Assembly (NCBI GenBank): GCA_910573745.1
Contig: CAJSYI010000024.1
Coordinates: forward strand, 1-39,926
DNA: 39,926 nt
Direction of reading: 5' to 3'
From: Muribaculaceae bacterium
Lineage (GTDB): Bacteria; Bacteroidota; Bacteroidia; Bacteroidales; Muribaculaceae
The stretch's first letter is position 1. Each line of letters begins with the position of its first letter. The notes under the pieces are model-generated. The model did no database searches and was not told the DNA's origin. It saw nothing but the letters and a program-made list of their open reading frames with translations. Positions 1-8,131 of the stretch are shown here, piece after piece. The translations under genes and the position numbers were made by a program.

Positions 1-179
1 CCGAGAACATACAGGGTGCGCAGGCCCGGGCACGGGACCTGCCAGAGGGACGCCGTCGTGGCGTCGCGGATCGCGTTTCGCTTCCGGAAGTCCTCCTTCG
101 GGGACACAACGCCCCGCGCGGATGGCGCGGGAGCGGCGAGGGGCGGCCCTGAGGGGCGCGTCCCGGAAAAGGAAAAGAC
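1..179 (+). other. GC-rich spacer before the 5S rRNA
   Basis: This GC-rich stretch lies immediately upstream of the 5S rRNA and has no convincing coding frame. By position it should be the spacer between the 23S and 5S genes of an rRNA operon. I could not match its first bases to the 3' end of a 23S rRNA, so the 23S gene probably ends outside the window. It carries several short GC-rich self-complementary runs (around 100-150) that could take part in rRNA processing stems. Confidence 0.5.
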
Positions 180-288
180 CAAGGCGGGGACAGCACGGGG
201 GCTCCACCTCTTCCCATCCCGAACAGAGAAGTTAAACCCCGCGGCGCCGATGGTACTGCGAAAGCGGGAGAGCAGGTAACCGCCGCCC
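180..288 (+). rRNA. rrf: 5S ribosomal RNA
   Basis: The conserved 5S core is present: CTCCACCTCTTCCCAT, then CCGAACAGAGAAGTTAA, GCGCCGATGGTACTGC and GGGAGAGCAGGT. The spacing from the 5' helix strand GGCGG (183-187) to the CCACCTC block fits my memory of Bacteroides 5S rRNA, and the 3' strand CCGCC (280-284) closes helix I. The ends are estimated to within a few bases. A strong terminator follows at once, so this is the last gene of an rRNA operon transcribed toward pgk. Confidence 0.9.
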
Positions 289-293
289 TTGAG

Positions 294-336
294 GCCGGCC
301 GGACGGACGAGAGTCTGCCCGGCCGGCACTCTTTTT
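294..336 (+). terminator. rRNA operon terminator
   Basis: A perfect 9-bp GC stem (GCCGGCCGG at 294-302, CCGGCCGGC at 319-327) is followed by ACTCTTTTT. Position and T-tract indicate an intrinsic terminator for the rRNA operon. Confidence 0.85.
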
Positions 337-464
337 GCCCCGTCCCTTGCCCCTTCCTCTTTTTGCCCCGGGCATCACCCTTCCCCGCCCCTTCATTTAT
401 CCCTTTCTCCCCCCCTTTCCTTCCTTTCCCTTCCCGCCTCCCCCTTCCCCCCTTTCCCCCTTTC
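337..464 (+). repeat. Polypyrimidine tract
   Basis: About 125 bases are almost entirely C and T, in runs such as CCCCCCCTTTCC. There are only a few purines (for example GGGC near 370 and CATTTAT near 393). Short open frames here read as Pro/Ser/Phe low-complexity peptides and are not genes. The extreme strand asymmetry right after an rRNA operon could favour non-B DNA or R-loops; that is inference. Confidence 0.75.
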
Positions 465-470
465 GGGGCG

Positions 471-656
471 GATAAGGCCTGTAAAGGCCATTCAAGGCGG
501 CACGGGGGCTGGCCAAGGCAATCAAGGGCGGGACAGGGCGGCCTGACTTAAGGCCAGGCAAGGCAATTCAGCGGATGAAGGGTAGGGCTGATTAGGGAGG
601 CAGGACAAAGCCAACTGGTCTAGGCCAGAAGGCAATTTAGGTCGATAAAGGAATGG
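471..656 (+). repeat. Degenerate AAGGC repeat tract
   Basis: The words AAGGC and AAGGCC recur many times between about 474 and 640. Two longer related copies stand out: AAGGCCAGGCAAGGCAATTC near 550-569 and TAGGCCAGAAGGCAATTTAG near 621-640, with a third partial CCAAGGCAATCAAGG near 512. No gene is seen between the rRNA terminator and pgk. From about 656 to 746 nothing further is recognisable. Confidence 0.55.
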
Positions 657-746
657 TAATCAAGAGCTGGAGTGCGGATAATGGTTGTGTTGGATGAGAA
701 CTAAGATTGCCGTAAGTTGTTATAATTGTGATTTGTGTGGTGTTTT

Positions 747-778
747 TTTGTTGATGCGGGACTTTTTGGCTAACTTTG
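747..778 (+). promoter_or_regulatory. Promoter of pgk
   Basis: TTTG at 747-750 and TAACTTTG at 771-778 are separated by 20 bp, an exact match to the Bacteroidota primary-sigma promoter. Transcription should begin a few bases after 778, leaving a leader of about 90 nt before pgk. Confidence 0.8.
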
Positions 779-875
779 TGTTGTTTATAAGTTTTCGTGT
801 CCATCGTGTAATTCAGTTGCTGTGGATGCCACCAAATCTGTAAACCAATATGACATATAATTCAAAATATAGACT

Positions 876-2123
876 ATGACTATGATTAAAGATTACAATT
901 TCGCCGGCAAGAAAGCTATTGTCAGGGTGGACTTTAATGTCCCTCTTGATGAGAACGGTAACATCACTGATGATACGCGTATACGTGGTGCGTTGCCAAC
1001 TTTGAGAAAAATTCTTGAGGACGGCGGAAGCCTGATCCTTATGTCCCATATGGGGAAGCCCAAGGGGAAATTTAACGAAAATCTCTCTCTTTCCCAGATT
1101 AAAGATGCTGTGGCCAAAGCTCTCGGCCGTGACGTTAAGTTCGCTCCGGACTGTATGAAGGCTCAGGAGGCAGCAAGGGATCTGAAGCCTGGAGAAGTTC
1201 TTCTTCTCGAGAATCTGCGGTTCTATCCTGAAGAGGAGGGCAAGCCAATCGGCATCGATAAAAACAGTCAGGGCTATGCCGATGCTGCCAAAGAGATGAA
1301 GGATCGACAAAAGGAATTTGCAAAGGTGCTTGCCTCGTATGCCGATGTGTATGTAAATGATGCTTTCGGAACAGCTCACCGCAAGCATGGCTCTACAGCC
1401 GTTATTGCTGACTATTTCGACAATCAAGACAAGATGCTCGGTTTCCTTATGGAGAAGGAGGTGAAGGCGGTGGACAATATATTAAAGGACATCAAGCGTC
1501 CGTTCACTGCCATAATGGGCGGCTCGAAGGTCTCTACCAAGATAGGAATCATCGAGAACCTTATGGAGAAGGTAGACAATCTGATTCTCTGCGGAGGAAT
1601 GACCTATACTTTTGCGAAGGCTCGGGGCGGCAAAATAGGCAATTCAATTTGTGAAGACGACAAGCTTGACCTTGCGCTTGAAATAATGCAGAAGGCCAAA
1701 GAGAAAGGTGTAAACCTTGTTTTGGGTACGGACTGTGTTGCGGGAGACTCTTTTTCCAATGATGCAAAGACCCAGGCATGCTCTGCTATGGAAATACCAG
1801 AGGGATGGATGGGACTTGATGCGGGGCCGGATTCGGTGGCACAGTTCCGTGATGTGATTCTTCCGGCAAAGACTATTCTTTGGAACGGCCCGGCCGGCGT
1901 ATTTGAGTTCGAGAATTTCGCGACTGGATCCAAAGCCATCGCGGAGGCCATCGCGGAGGCCACTGCAAACGGTGCTTTTTCGCTTGTAGGAGGCGGAGAC
2001 AGCGTTGCATGTGTCAACAAGTTCGGTCTTGCGGACAGTGTCTCGTACGTCAGCACCGGTGGCGGTGCATTGCTTGAGGCAATAGAGGGCAAGACGCTTC
2101 CTGGAGTTGCCGCCGTAGAATAG
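876..2123 (+). CDS. pgk: Phosphoglycerate kinase
   Basis: This cytoplasmic glycolytic enzyme interconverts 1,3-bisphosphoglycerate plus ADP and 3-phosphoglycerate plus ATP. The 415-residue product has the usual family length. It carries the N-terminal substrate motif [11 protein letters not shown] (about residues 19-29), the SHMGKPKG loop, [10 protein letters not shown], the hinge/nucleotide segment [11 protein letters not shown] and the C-terminal GGGDS glycine loop. ATG codons lie at 876 and 882 in the same frame; the second ([11 protein letters not shown]) is equally plausible. The gene is monocistronic, with its own promoter at 747-778 and a terminator at 2156-2196. Its product 3-phosphoglycerate is the precursor used by the serA/serC enzymes encoded further along. 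Confidence 0.97.
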   Translation: MTMIKDYNFAGKKAIVRVDFNVPLDENGNITDDTRIRGALPTLRKILEDGGSLILMSHMGKPKGKFNENLSLSQIKDAVAKALGRDVKFAPDCMKAQEAARDLKPGEVLLLENLRFYPEEEGKPIGIDKNSQGYADAAKEMKDRQKEFAKVLASYADVYVNDAFGTAHRKHGSTAVIADYFDNQDKMLGFLMEKEVKAVDNILKDIKRPFTAIMGGSKVSTKIGIIENLMEKVDNLILCGGMTYTFAKARGGKIGNSICEDDKLDLALEIMQKAKEKGVNLVLGTDCVAGDSFSNDAKTQACSAMEIPEGWMGLDAGPDSVAQFRDVILPAKTILWNGPAGVFEFENFATGSKAIAEAIAEATANGAFSLVGGGDSVACVNKFGLADSVSYVSTGGGALLEAIEGKTLPGVAAVE

Positions 2124-2155
2124 TAGCAGGCAAAAAGATGCATCCAAAGTAACAC

Positions 2156-2196
2156 GGGAGAATCTTGGTTTAAAATCAGGATTCTTCCGTTTTTTT
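2156..2196 (+). terminator. Terminator after pgk
   Basis: A 9-bp stem (2156-2164 with 2180-2188, one G-U pair) is followed by seven T (2190-2196), shortly after the pgk stop codon. Confidence 0.8.
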
Positions 2197-2272
2197 ATAT
2201 GTTGAGTGCATTAAAAGAATGATTGTTAACAAAAAAATGACTGTCTGATGTAGATTATTTCAAAATAAATTG

Positions 2273-2280
2273 TAATTTTG
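2273..2280 (+). promoter_or_regulatory. Likely -7 element for the exb/ton operon
   Basis: TAATTTTG matches the TAnnTTTG consensus. The expected upstream position (about 2249-2252) holds no clear TTTG. It is the best promoter candidate between the pgk terminator and exbB, and would give a leader of about 310 nt. Confidence 0.5.
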
Positions 2281-2284
2281 CATG

Positions 2285-2598
2285 GTCAAAGAAGATATTC
2301 GGGCAGTTTAGGGCTTGTATAGTGTTATGGACAAAGTTCAGAGACTTATGTAAGCTTGTGAAATGCGGAATTTTACGATACTCTGATGCGGCCAAAGACT
2401 TGCTGTATTCAAGTTCTTGGGCGTAGAGGATGATTGTGTAGACCGGAAGTTAAGTATAGTTAACCCAACAAGAAAAAGAAAAACTCACCGTTATATGTAG
2501 CAAAGGCGGAAGCGCCCTCTTCATATCCGATGAGGAAGAAAGAAGGAAAGTAACTCTAAAAAATAATTTTAAACCAACAAAACACAAACAGACACATT
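2285..2598 (+). other. Long untranslated leader of the exb/ton operon
   Basis: About 310 bases between the probable start of transcription and exbB contain no convincing gene. Only three tiny ATG frames of 7-14 codons occur, near 2326-2432. Visible structure: an inverted repeat GTTAA/TTAAC near 2448-2463; a GGCG-GAAG-CGCC hairpin near 2507-2518; and a second imperfect hairpin joining CTTCAT to ATGAGG near 2518-2536. The last 60 bases before exbB are A-rich and unstructured, typical of Bacteroidota translation starts. The region could be a regulatory leader or could hide a small RNA; no known family is recognised. Confidence 0.4.
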
Positions 2599-3450
2599 AT
2601 GGAGACTCAGAATCCTAAGCCTCAGGCACCGAAGCCTGCTGCTGCAAGAATCAAGAAGGAGGAAAAAATCAGCAACGTCCGCGGCATCCGCAACGCGTTC
2701 GCCGTGATCATTGCCTGCGCCATCGCCGGCGTCTGCATCTACTTCTTCGGAATGGGATATTCCGGCAACTTCGAAGGCGGCGACACTGCCAACCATCCTC
2801 TGAACCTCGCCGGTACGGTCTATAAGGGCGGTTTCATCGTACCTATTCTGATGACTCTTCTTCTCACAGTGATTGTGCTTTCAATCGAGCGTTGGATTGC
2901 CATCAGCTCTGCTTCGGGCAAGGGCAACACCACCAAGTTCGTTGCCGACATCAAGGCTGACCTTGCTGCCAACAAGATTGACGCTGCTATGGAACGCTGC
3001 CGCAAGCAGAAAGGCTCAGTAGCATCTGTGGTTTACAACACTTTGGTGAAGTACAAAGAGATGGACCAGAACACGGTTCTCAGCAAGGAGCAGAAGCTCA
3101 CCACGCTCCGCAATGAAGTGGAAGAGGCTACGGCTCTTGAGATGCCTTCTCTTTCGCAGAACCTTCCTATCGTGGCAACTCTCACCACTCTCGGTACTCT
3201 CGTAGGTCTTCTCGGTACTGTGATGGGTATGATCAAGTCGTTCCAGGCTCTCGCAGCATCCGGCTCGCCTGACTCAACTGAGCTTTCTACCGGTATTTCC
3301 GAGGCACTCGTGAACACTGCGTTCGGTATCGCAACAGGTGCATTCGCAGTTATCTCCTACAACTTCTTCACCAACAAAATCGACAACCTCACCTACGCTA
3401 TCGACGAAATCGGTTTCTCAATCGTAGCGACTTTCGCTGCCACTCACTAA
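2599..3450 (+). CDS. exbB: ExbB/TolQ/MotA-family proton channel subunit
   Basis: This is the inner-membrane channel component that, with ExbD, uses the proton gradient to energise TonB. The 283-residue protein has a basic, proline-rich N-terminus. Hydrophobic segments lie at about residues 32-52, 78-99, 189-212 and 235-257. The segment LTTLGTLVGLLGTVMGMIKSF and the later SEALVNTAFGIATGAFAV are the conserved MotA/TolQ/ExbB domain. It is longer than the E. coli protein because of the extra N-terminal helix and cytoplasmic loop, which is usual in Bacteroidota. It is first of four genes (exbB, exbD, exbD, tonB) on one strand, with short gaps and one terminator at the end. Confidence 0.93.
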   Translation: METQNPKPQAPKPAAARIKKEEKISNVRGIRNAFAVIIACAIAGVCIYFFGMGYSGNFEGGDTANHPLNLAGTVYKGGFIVPILMTLLLTVIVLSIERWIAISSASGKGNTTKFVADIKADLAANKIDAAMERCRKQKGSVASVVYNTLVKYKEMDQNTVLSKEQKLTTLRNEVEEATALEMPSLSQNLPIVATLTTLGTLVGLLGTVMGMIKSFQALAASGSPDSTELSTGISEALVNTAFGIATGAFAVISYNFFTNKIDNLTYAIDEIGFSIVATFAATH

Positions 3451-3517
3451 TTGCCGTGTGCAATCACAGTGAAGAAGCAACAACAATCACACAAACCGAA
3501 TTAAGTTAATAGCTAAT

Positions 3518-4237
3518 ATGGGAAGAGTAAAAATTGCAAGAAAATCTACATTCATCGACATGACGGCGATGAGTGATGTGACTGTGCTTTTGCTTACCTT
3601 CTTCATGTTGACATCGACCTTCCTCGCCAAAGAACCTGCCACGGTGGTCACGCCTCCTTCCGTTTCGGAAGAGAAGGTGCAGGAGACCAACTATGTTCAG
3701 GTGCTTGTGAGTCCGCAAGGTCAAGTATGGCTTACTATGAACAATGACACCAGTGCCAACTGGTCTAATGAGAAGATGCGTATGGCGCTTCTCGACAAAG
3801 TAAGCGAGATATACAACGAGTCGCATAAGAACAAGGTGTCGTTCACACCTCAGCAGAAGCTTACCTTCAGCAAGATGGGCTCTTTCGGAGTGCCTCTTGC
3901 CCAGATGGGCAAATTCCTCGATCTGGCAGGCAACAACCTGACGTCCACGCAGGCCGACAAATGGCTTCAGGGACAGGGCGAGCCGGGACAGATCACCGGA
4001 ATTCCAATCGACGACAACAAGGACGAAAGCCGTCCCAACGAATTTCAGATGTGGATGAAAGCATTGCGCCAGACTGACAATGAGAACCTCGCCAACGCCA
4101 TCAAAGACGGCACAGGCGTGGCCATCAAGGCAGACATCAACACCAATTACGGCACGATGCACAGGGTGATGGACAATCTCCAGACCATCCATATGAACAA
4201 GTTCACTTTATTGACAGCACTTAAGAGCGGAGAATAA
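3518..4237 (+). CDS. exbD: ExbD/TolR-family protein, first copy
   Basis: A single-helix inner-membrane partner of ExbB. The N-terminal stretch FIDMTAMSDVTVLLLTFFML carries the essential transmembrane aspartate (in MSD, about residue 18). The rest (about residues 40-239) is a periplasmic domain, longer than the roughly 140 residues of E. coli ExbD. It lies 67 bp after exbB and 5 bp before the second exbD. Carrying two different exbD genes is usual for this cluster in Bacteroidota; the split of roles between them cannot be read from sequence. Confidence 0.9.
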   Translation: MGRVKIARKSTFIDMTAMSDVTVLLLTFFMLTSTFLAKEPATVVTPPSVSEEKVQETNYVQVLVSPQGQVWLTMNNDTSANWSNEKMRMALLDKVSEIYNESHKNKVSFTPQQKLTFSKMGSFGVPLAQMGKFLDLAGNNLTSTQADKWLQGQGEPGQITGIPIDDNKDESRPNEFQMWMKALRQTDNENLANAIKDGTGVAIKADINTNYGTMHRVMDNLQTIHMNKFTLLTALKSGE

Positions 4238-4242
4238 CAGTT

Positions 4243-4995
4243 ATGGCAGAAGTTCAGCAAGACAATGGTGGGGGCAAAGGCAAAAACCACCAGAAAAAAA
4301 TGACGATTCGCGTGGATTTCACGCCTATGGTCGACATGAACATGTTGCTTATCACGTTCTTCATGCTCTGTACGACTATGATCAAGTCTCAGACTCTCAA
4401 CATTGCGCTTCCTTCAAACGAGAAAGTGGACAATGTGGAGAACATGAGCCAGGCGTCGGCCGACGATGCCGTTACGATCATCCTTGACGCCAAGCGCAAG
4501 GTCGGTTCGATGGCTGTCGATACGGTGAACGGCAAGGTTGTCAATGAGGTTTACTATTTCTTCGGAAAGCCTCTTGACGGTGAGAATCCTTCCGATCCTG
4601 CCACGCTCCAGCAGCACAATAACCTCCAAAAGTCGGAATTCCTGGCTGATGAGGTGAATTCTGCGGGCGTTCCTTCGGCACGCGGCATCCGCAAGATCAT
4701 TCAGGAGCGCAACAAAGACGTGCTCAAGAAGATTGAAGAGCTGAAGAAGCAGTTCCGTGAAGGAAAGATAGACCAGGCCAAATATGACGAACTCGCCAAG
4801 CAGGTACGCAAGGACGAGAACCTCAAGAAGCCGGTGGTCATCATCAAGTCCACTCCGGAGGCCTCATACGGTGCGCTTGTGGAAGTGCTCGATGAGATGC
4901 AGATCAACTCCATCTCCAAATATCAGATTGACAATATGGAGAAAGTTGACTCGCTCATGCTTATCGATTACCAGAACAAGCACCGCGGAAAGTGA
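4243..4995 (+). CDS. exbD: ExbD/TolR-family protein, second copy
   Basis: The second ExbD-like subunit, 250 residues. A basic cytoplasmic tail (GGGKGKNHQKK) precedes the transmembrane segment DFTPMVDMNMLLITFFML, which contains the conserved proton-path aspartate. The periplasmic part has a charged, probably coiled-coil insert (about residues 150-190, rich in Lys and Glu). It ends with the typical ExbD fold region (PVVIIKSTPEASYGALVEVLDEM). It begins 5 bp after the first exbD stop, so the two are very likely translated from one message. It is clearly not a recent duplicate: outside the membrane helix the two copies share little. Confidence 0.9.
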   Translation: MAEVQQDNGGGKGKNHQKKMTIRVDFTPMVDMNMLLITFFMLCTTMIKSQTLNIALPSNEKVDNVENMSQASADDAVTIILDAKRKVGSMAVDTVNGKVVNEVYYFFGKPLDGENPSDPATLQQHNNLQKSEFLADEVNSAGVPSARGIRKIIQERNKDVLKKIEELKKQFREGKIDQAKYDELAKQVRKDENLKKPVVIIKSTPEASYGALVEVLDEMQINSISKYQIDNMEKVDSLMLIDYQNKHRGK

Positions 4996-5033
4996 TGCAG
5001 ATTTATTAACCCTTAAAGCAGAAACAGAACATC

Positions 5034-5909
5034 ATGGCTAAAAGAAATGTAGATCTGACATCAAAGGAATGGCGCGACATAGTTTTCTCGAATAAGAACA
5101 AGGAGTTCGGCGCATATCAGCTTCGTGCCAAGAGCGACAAGCGTCATAATATGGCCGTCCTCTATACTCTTATCGGTCTCGTAATCGTTTTATTCCTGAT
5201 TTTCGGGTATTCAAAATATTCCGACTACCAGGCTGAGAAGGCTGCCCTCGAGGCTAAGGAAAAGGCCGAGAAGATGAGCCAGGCCATTCTTGAACAAGTG
5301 GAGGAGACTCCTGAAGAGGATGAAGAAATCGAAGAGCAGAAGTTTGAGCAACCTGAGGTTGTGGTGCCTGAAGAGGTGCTCGCTACCGTGCAGGTTACTC
5401 AGATTGCCATCGTCGATGCCGACAAGGTGAAGAATGAGGTGATGGATATGGAGACCCAGCAGGAAGACAACACCGCTCGCGGAGTTGTCAACCAGGAGGG
5501 TTCTGACGATGCCGACAAGTTCAAGGCAGTCCAGGAGCAGGTCGTGGTGAAAGAGCCGGAACCCGAGGTACAGAAGCCCAAAGAGGAACAAATCTTCGTT
5601 GCCGTAGAGCAGCCGGCAGAGTTCCCCGGTGGTATGGCCGCCTTAATGAGATGGCTCAACAACAATATGCGTTATCCTGAAGCCGCTCAGCAGAACGACA
5701 TACAAGGTCGCGTAATCGTGAACTTCGTGGTCGAGAAAGACGGAAGCATCGCCAACGTGAAGATTGCCAAAGGTGTGGACAAGGATCTTGACCGTGAGGC
5801 ATTGCGCGTGGTGAAAAAGATGCCGAAGTGGCAGCCCGGTAAGAACAACGGTGTTGCGGTTCGCTCTTACTTCAACCTTCCTGTAATTTTCCGATTGCAG
5901 AATCAGTAA
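5034..5909 (+). CDS. tonB: TonB energy-transducing protein
   Basis: TonB carries ExbB/ExbD energy across the periplasm to outer-membrane receptors. The 291-residue protein has a cytoplasmic N-terminus, one membrane helix (about residues 40-60) and a long acidic Glu/Pro/Val-rich linker (about 65-190). A TonB C-terminal domain follows from about residue 195, beginning AEFPGGMAALMRWLNNNMRYP and ending in NLPVIFRLQNQ. Its partial motifs, GRVIVNFVVEKDGSI and PKWQPGKNNG, are characteristic of the Bacteroidota TonB family. The linker is rich in Glu rather than Pro-Lys repeats. It is the last gene of the operon, followed by a strong terminator. Confidence 0.94.
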   Translation: MAKRNVDLTSKEWRDIVFSNKNKEFGAYQLRAKSDKRHNMAVLYTLIGLVIVLFLIFGYSKYSDYQAEKAALEAKEKAEKMSQAILEQVEETPEEDEEIEEQKFEQPEVVVPEEVLATVQVTQIAIVDADKVKNEVMDMETQQEDNTARGVVNQEGSDDADKFKAVQEQVVVKEPEPEVQKPKEEQIFVAVEQPAEFPGGMAALMRWLNNNMRYPEAAQQNDIQGRVIVNFVVEKDGSIANVKIAKGVDKDLDREALRVVKKMPKWQPGKNNGVAVRSYFNLPVIFRLQNQ

Positions 5910-5940
5910 GACTTTCGCGCGATCTAAGACCGTAATAAAA

Positions 5941-5978
5941 ACAGGCTGTGTCAGAATGAACCGATACAGCCTGTTTTT
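5941..5978 (+). terminator. Terminator of the exb/ton operon
   Basis: A 12-bp stem (ACAGGCTGTGTC at 5941-5952 with GATACAGCCTGT at 5963-5974, one G-U pair) is followed by TTTTATTT. Confidence 0.88.
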
Positions 5979-6028
5979 ATTTAAGTCGTTGTTAGAGAGT
6001 GTTGAGTTTTAACTGAAATTATCCATGC

Positions 6029-6036
6029 TAAATTTG
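6029..6036 (+). promoter_or_regulatory. Likely -7 element for the TonB-domain protein gene
   Basis: TAAATTTG matches TAnnTTTG exactly. A GTTT (6006-6009) lies about 20 bp upstream as a weak -33 box. The start codon is about 60 bases downstream. Confidence 0.55.
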
Positions 6037-6097
6037 CAGTCGGAAAGGTTACGATCGAACCACGACATTTTGGTAAATAAAATCTCTCATTCTATAT

Positions 6098-7102
6098 ATG
6101 AAGAAAATATTTTTAATTTCCTTGATTATAGTTCATTCGTGCATTGCGTTTGCACAGAATTACTGCGTGAACGACACCATTGTCCGCGAAATTCAGTTCC
6201 CTCTTACTCTGGACGACAAAACCGAATTCTTCTATTTCAATGATGAATGGATTCCAGGGGCACACCCTGGTCTGGTATCGGTCGACTCCATTCAGAAGGC
6301 AGAGGTAAAAAATGACGAGTATGGAAATCGTGCCATCTTTTTGACAGTATCGCCCGAAACTCTTACACAAATAAAAATGGAAGCGAGAAAAGTCAGAGTA
6401 GACCTTGACGCTCGCTTTGAGTTTCCCGGAGGTAACGGAAAACTCAAAGAATGGATTGATGAAAACATCCGTATTCCCGAAGGATTCAAGGGTAGCGAAA
6501 GAGTTTTGGTCAGATTTACCGTTCATCCTGACGGTTCAATCAGCAACCCGACAATTTTTCGTCGCCCGAGCAAAAACGAAGCTGTCAATCAAGAGGCACT
6601 AAGGCTTGTGAGTGAGTTGCCCAAATTCCGCGTTAAATACTATATTCCCCACTTAAAGAAAAGCTTCACCTGTTATCTTCCAATCACTTTCAAAGAGCCG
6701 GGCGTGATGTTTATAAGAGGAGGAGAACGCTCTTTTATAAATCAGTTTTCCGAAATTGAACCCAAAATCAAGCAATTATATGATAATTTGGTATTTGCCA
6801 CAACCAAAGATCCGGATTTCAATATTGCTGACATTTGTACTGCAGATTTTATTGAGCGTCTGGAGAAAGCCAATGACTCCGACTCCAAAGGTTGTGCAAC
6901 GTGGCTTTTAAGGTCGGGTATGCAAGATGGCGACGACACCCCTTCTCGTGTTATATCGATAGTTCCCGGTGTCGACAACACAGCAATAGTTAATTGGTCG
7001 GACATGGGACACAAAGGCTCTACAACCTTTACGTTGGTTAAGTCCGATGGAGTGTGGAAAATCAACAGTGCCACTGTTCCTGAGGGATATAATCCATTAT
7101 AA
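6098..7102 (+). CDS. Secreted protein with a TonB C-terminal domain
   Basis: 334 residues. The first 20 form a signal peptide with a likely signal peptidase I site after CIAFA. Residues of about 105-190 resemble a TonB C-terminal domain: FEFPGGNGKLKEWIDENI, then VLVRFTVHPDGSISNPTI and EALRLVSELPKFR. The last 115 residues (about 220-334) form a separate domain ending DGVWKINSATVP, which recalls DUF3828-type secreted domains; that call is weak. It has no proline/acidic linker. If the signal is cleaved, it has no membrane anchor and could not be driven by ExbB/ExbD like ordinary TonB. The gene appears more AT-rich than the neighbouring tonB and has its own promoter and terminator. Function unknown. 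Confidence 0.75.
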   Translation: MKKIFLISLIIVHSCIAFAQNYCVNDTIVREIQFPLTLDDKTEFFYFNDEWIPGAHPGLVSVDSIQKAEVKNDEYGNRAIFLTVSPETLTQIKMEARKVRVDLDARFEFPGGNGKLKEWIDENIRIPEGFKGSERVLVRFTVHPDGSISNPTIFRRPSKNEAVNQEALRLVSELPKFRVKYYIPHLKKSFTCYLPITFKEPGVMFIRGGERSFINQFSEIEPKIKQLYDNLVFATTKDPDFNIADICTADFIERLEKANDSDSKGCATWLLRSGMQDGDDTPSRVISIVPGVDNTAIVNWSDMGHKGSTTFTLVKSDGVWKINSATVPEGYNPL

Positions 7103-7131
7103 ATTTATTCTAAACTACTTACAGTATGTAA

Positions 7132-7167
7132 GGGAGCCACAAGTGATTATCCTGTGGCTCCCTTTTT
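7132..7167 (+). terminator. Terminator after the TonB-domain protein gene
   Basis: A perfect 10-bp stem (GGGAGCCACA at 7132-7141 with TGTGGCTCCC at 7153-7162) is followed by five T. The hairpin also lies just downstream of the convergent dus gene, but on that strand it lacks a T-tract. Confidence 0.9.
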
Positions 7168-7189
7168 ATCATCATGGTAGTTGCGGGGA

Positions 7190-8122
7190 TCAGATCATAG
7201 CTATGGCAGAGATGTATTTGGCCATCGAGGAGGCTTTCTTTATGGCTTTCCATGGCTTGCGTCCTATTTCTGTTTCGGCATATTCCCAAAAAGGCTTTAT
7301 TTTGGATATTACCTGCATATCACCGCAGAGAGTGTTCTGATAGTGCGTGAACAGTCGGTTGTGGAAATCCTTCATAAGAGCCAGCCGTTGTTCCGGCGGA
7401 AGCTCTGTCCCTTCGAGGCTTTCTTTGATCAATGAAGGACGGGCAAGAAGGCCGCGGCCTGTCATTACGCCTGAAATGCCAGGGAACTGTCGGCGTATGC
7501 TCTCTATGTCTTCCGGTGTTTTGATGTCTCCGTTGTAAATCACAGGTATGTCGGTAGAGTCGAGAATTGCCTTGAAAGCGTCAAGGTCAACTTCTCCGGA
7601 ATACTGTTGCTTTGCAAACCGGGGATGCACTGTCAGGTGTTCCAGCGGCATCTTGTTTATCAAATCGAAGGCAGTCTTCCATTCGTCGGGCGAAACCATT
7701 CCGAGCCGCATCTTCAGAGAGAATTTAATATCGGTGTATTCAGAGATGGTTTCGGCAATGGCGGACACGAGTTCCCGGCTGCATATGGCCGCTGCTCCTC
7801 TGCCGCGGGCGGTCTGAAGAGGGAACGGACATCCCATATTCAAGTCTATCTCTTTTGCTCCAGCGGATTTCAGGGCATCGAGCAGACAGCGGAGTTCTGC
7901 GGCATCGCGGAATATCACTTGGGGCACTGTCCGGTGTCCGTCGTTCAACGGGCCGAAGGCATCATTGAGGTCGCGGTTGCGCGGTGCGCCTTTTTCCGCA
8001 CGGATGAAAGGTGTGAAGTAAGCATCTGCATCGCCGTACACTTGGGCATGGAAAGCTCTGTAGGCGGCATCTGTATGGCCTTGTATCGGAGCGGCCATCA
8101 AAGAAAAGTCGGAATTGGTCAT
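7190..8122 (-). CDS. tRNA-dihydrouridine synthase family protein
   Basis: This is an FMN-dependent TIM-barrel enzyme that reduces uridine to dihydrouridine in tRNA D-loops, using NADPH. The 310-residue protein starts with the typical MAAPIQGHTDAAYR. It has the catalytic cysteine in DLNMGCPFP (about Cys98), the phosphate/FMN segments FSLKMRLG and LTVHPRFAKQQYSG, and VIYNGDIKTPED followed by GVMTGRGLLARP. The family is secure, but I do not assign it to DusA, B or C, so the position modified is unknown. It lies 9 bp after the DUF486 gene, probably in one transcript. Confidence 0.93.
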   Translation of the reverse strand: MTNSDFSLMAAPIQGHTDAAYRAFHAQVYGDADAYFTPFIRAEKGAPRNRDLNDAFGPLNDGHRTVPQVIFRDAAELRCLLDALKSAGAKEIDLNMGCPFPLQTARGRGAAAICSRELVSAIAETISEYTDIKFSLKMRLGMVSPDEWKTAFDLINKMPLEHLTVHPRFAKQQYSGEVDLDAFKAILDSTDIPVIYNGDIKTPEDIESIRRQFPGISGVMTGRGLLARPSLIKESLEGTELPPEQRLALMKDFHNRLFTHYQNTLCGDMQVISKIKPFWEYAETEIGRKPWKAIKKASSMAKYISAIAMI

Positions 8123-8131
8123 ATATAAGAT

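Noticed and set aside
16..551. Open frames over the rRNA spacer, 5S gene and polypyrimidine tract
   Set aside because: They overlap the 5S rRNA or translate low-complexity Pro/Ser/Phe sequence and have no promoter or family motif.
2326..2432. Tiny ATG frames in the exb leader (7-14 codons)
   Set aside because: Too short, with no conservation or motif visible; best treated as part of the leader.
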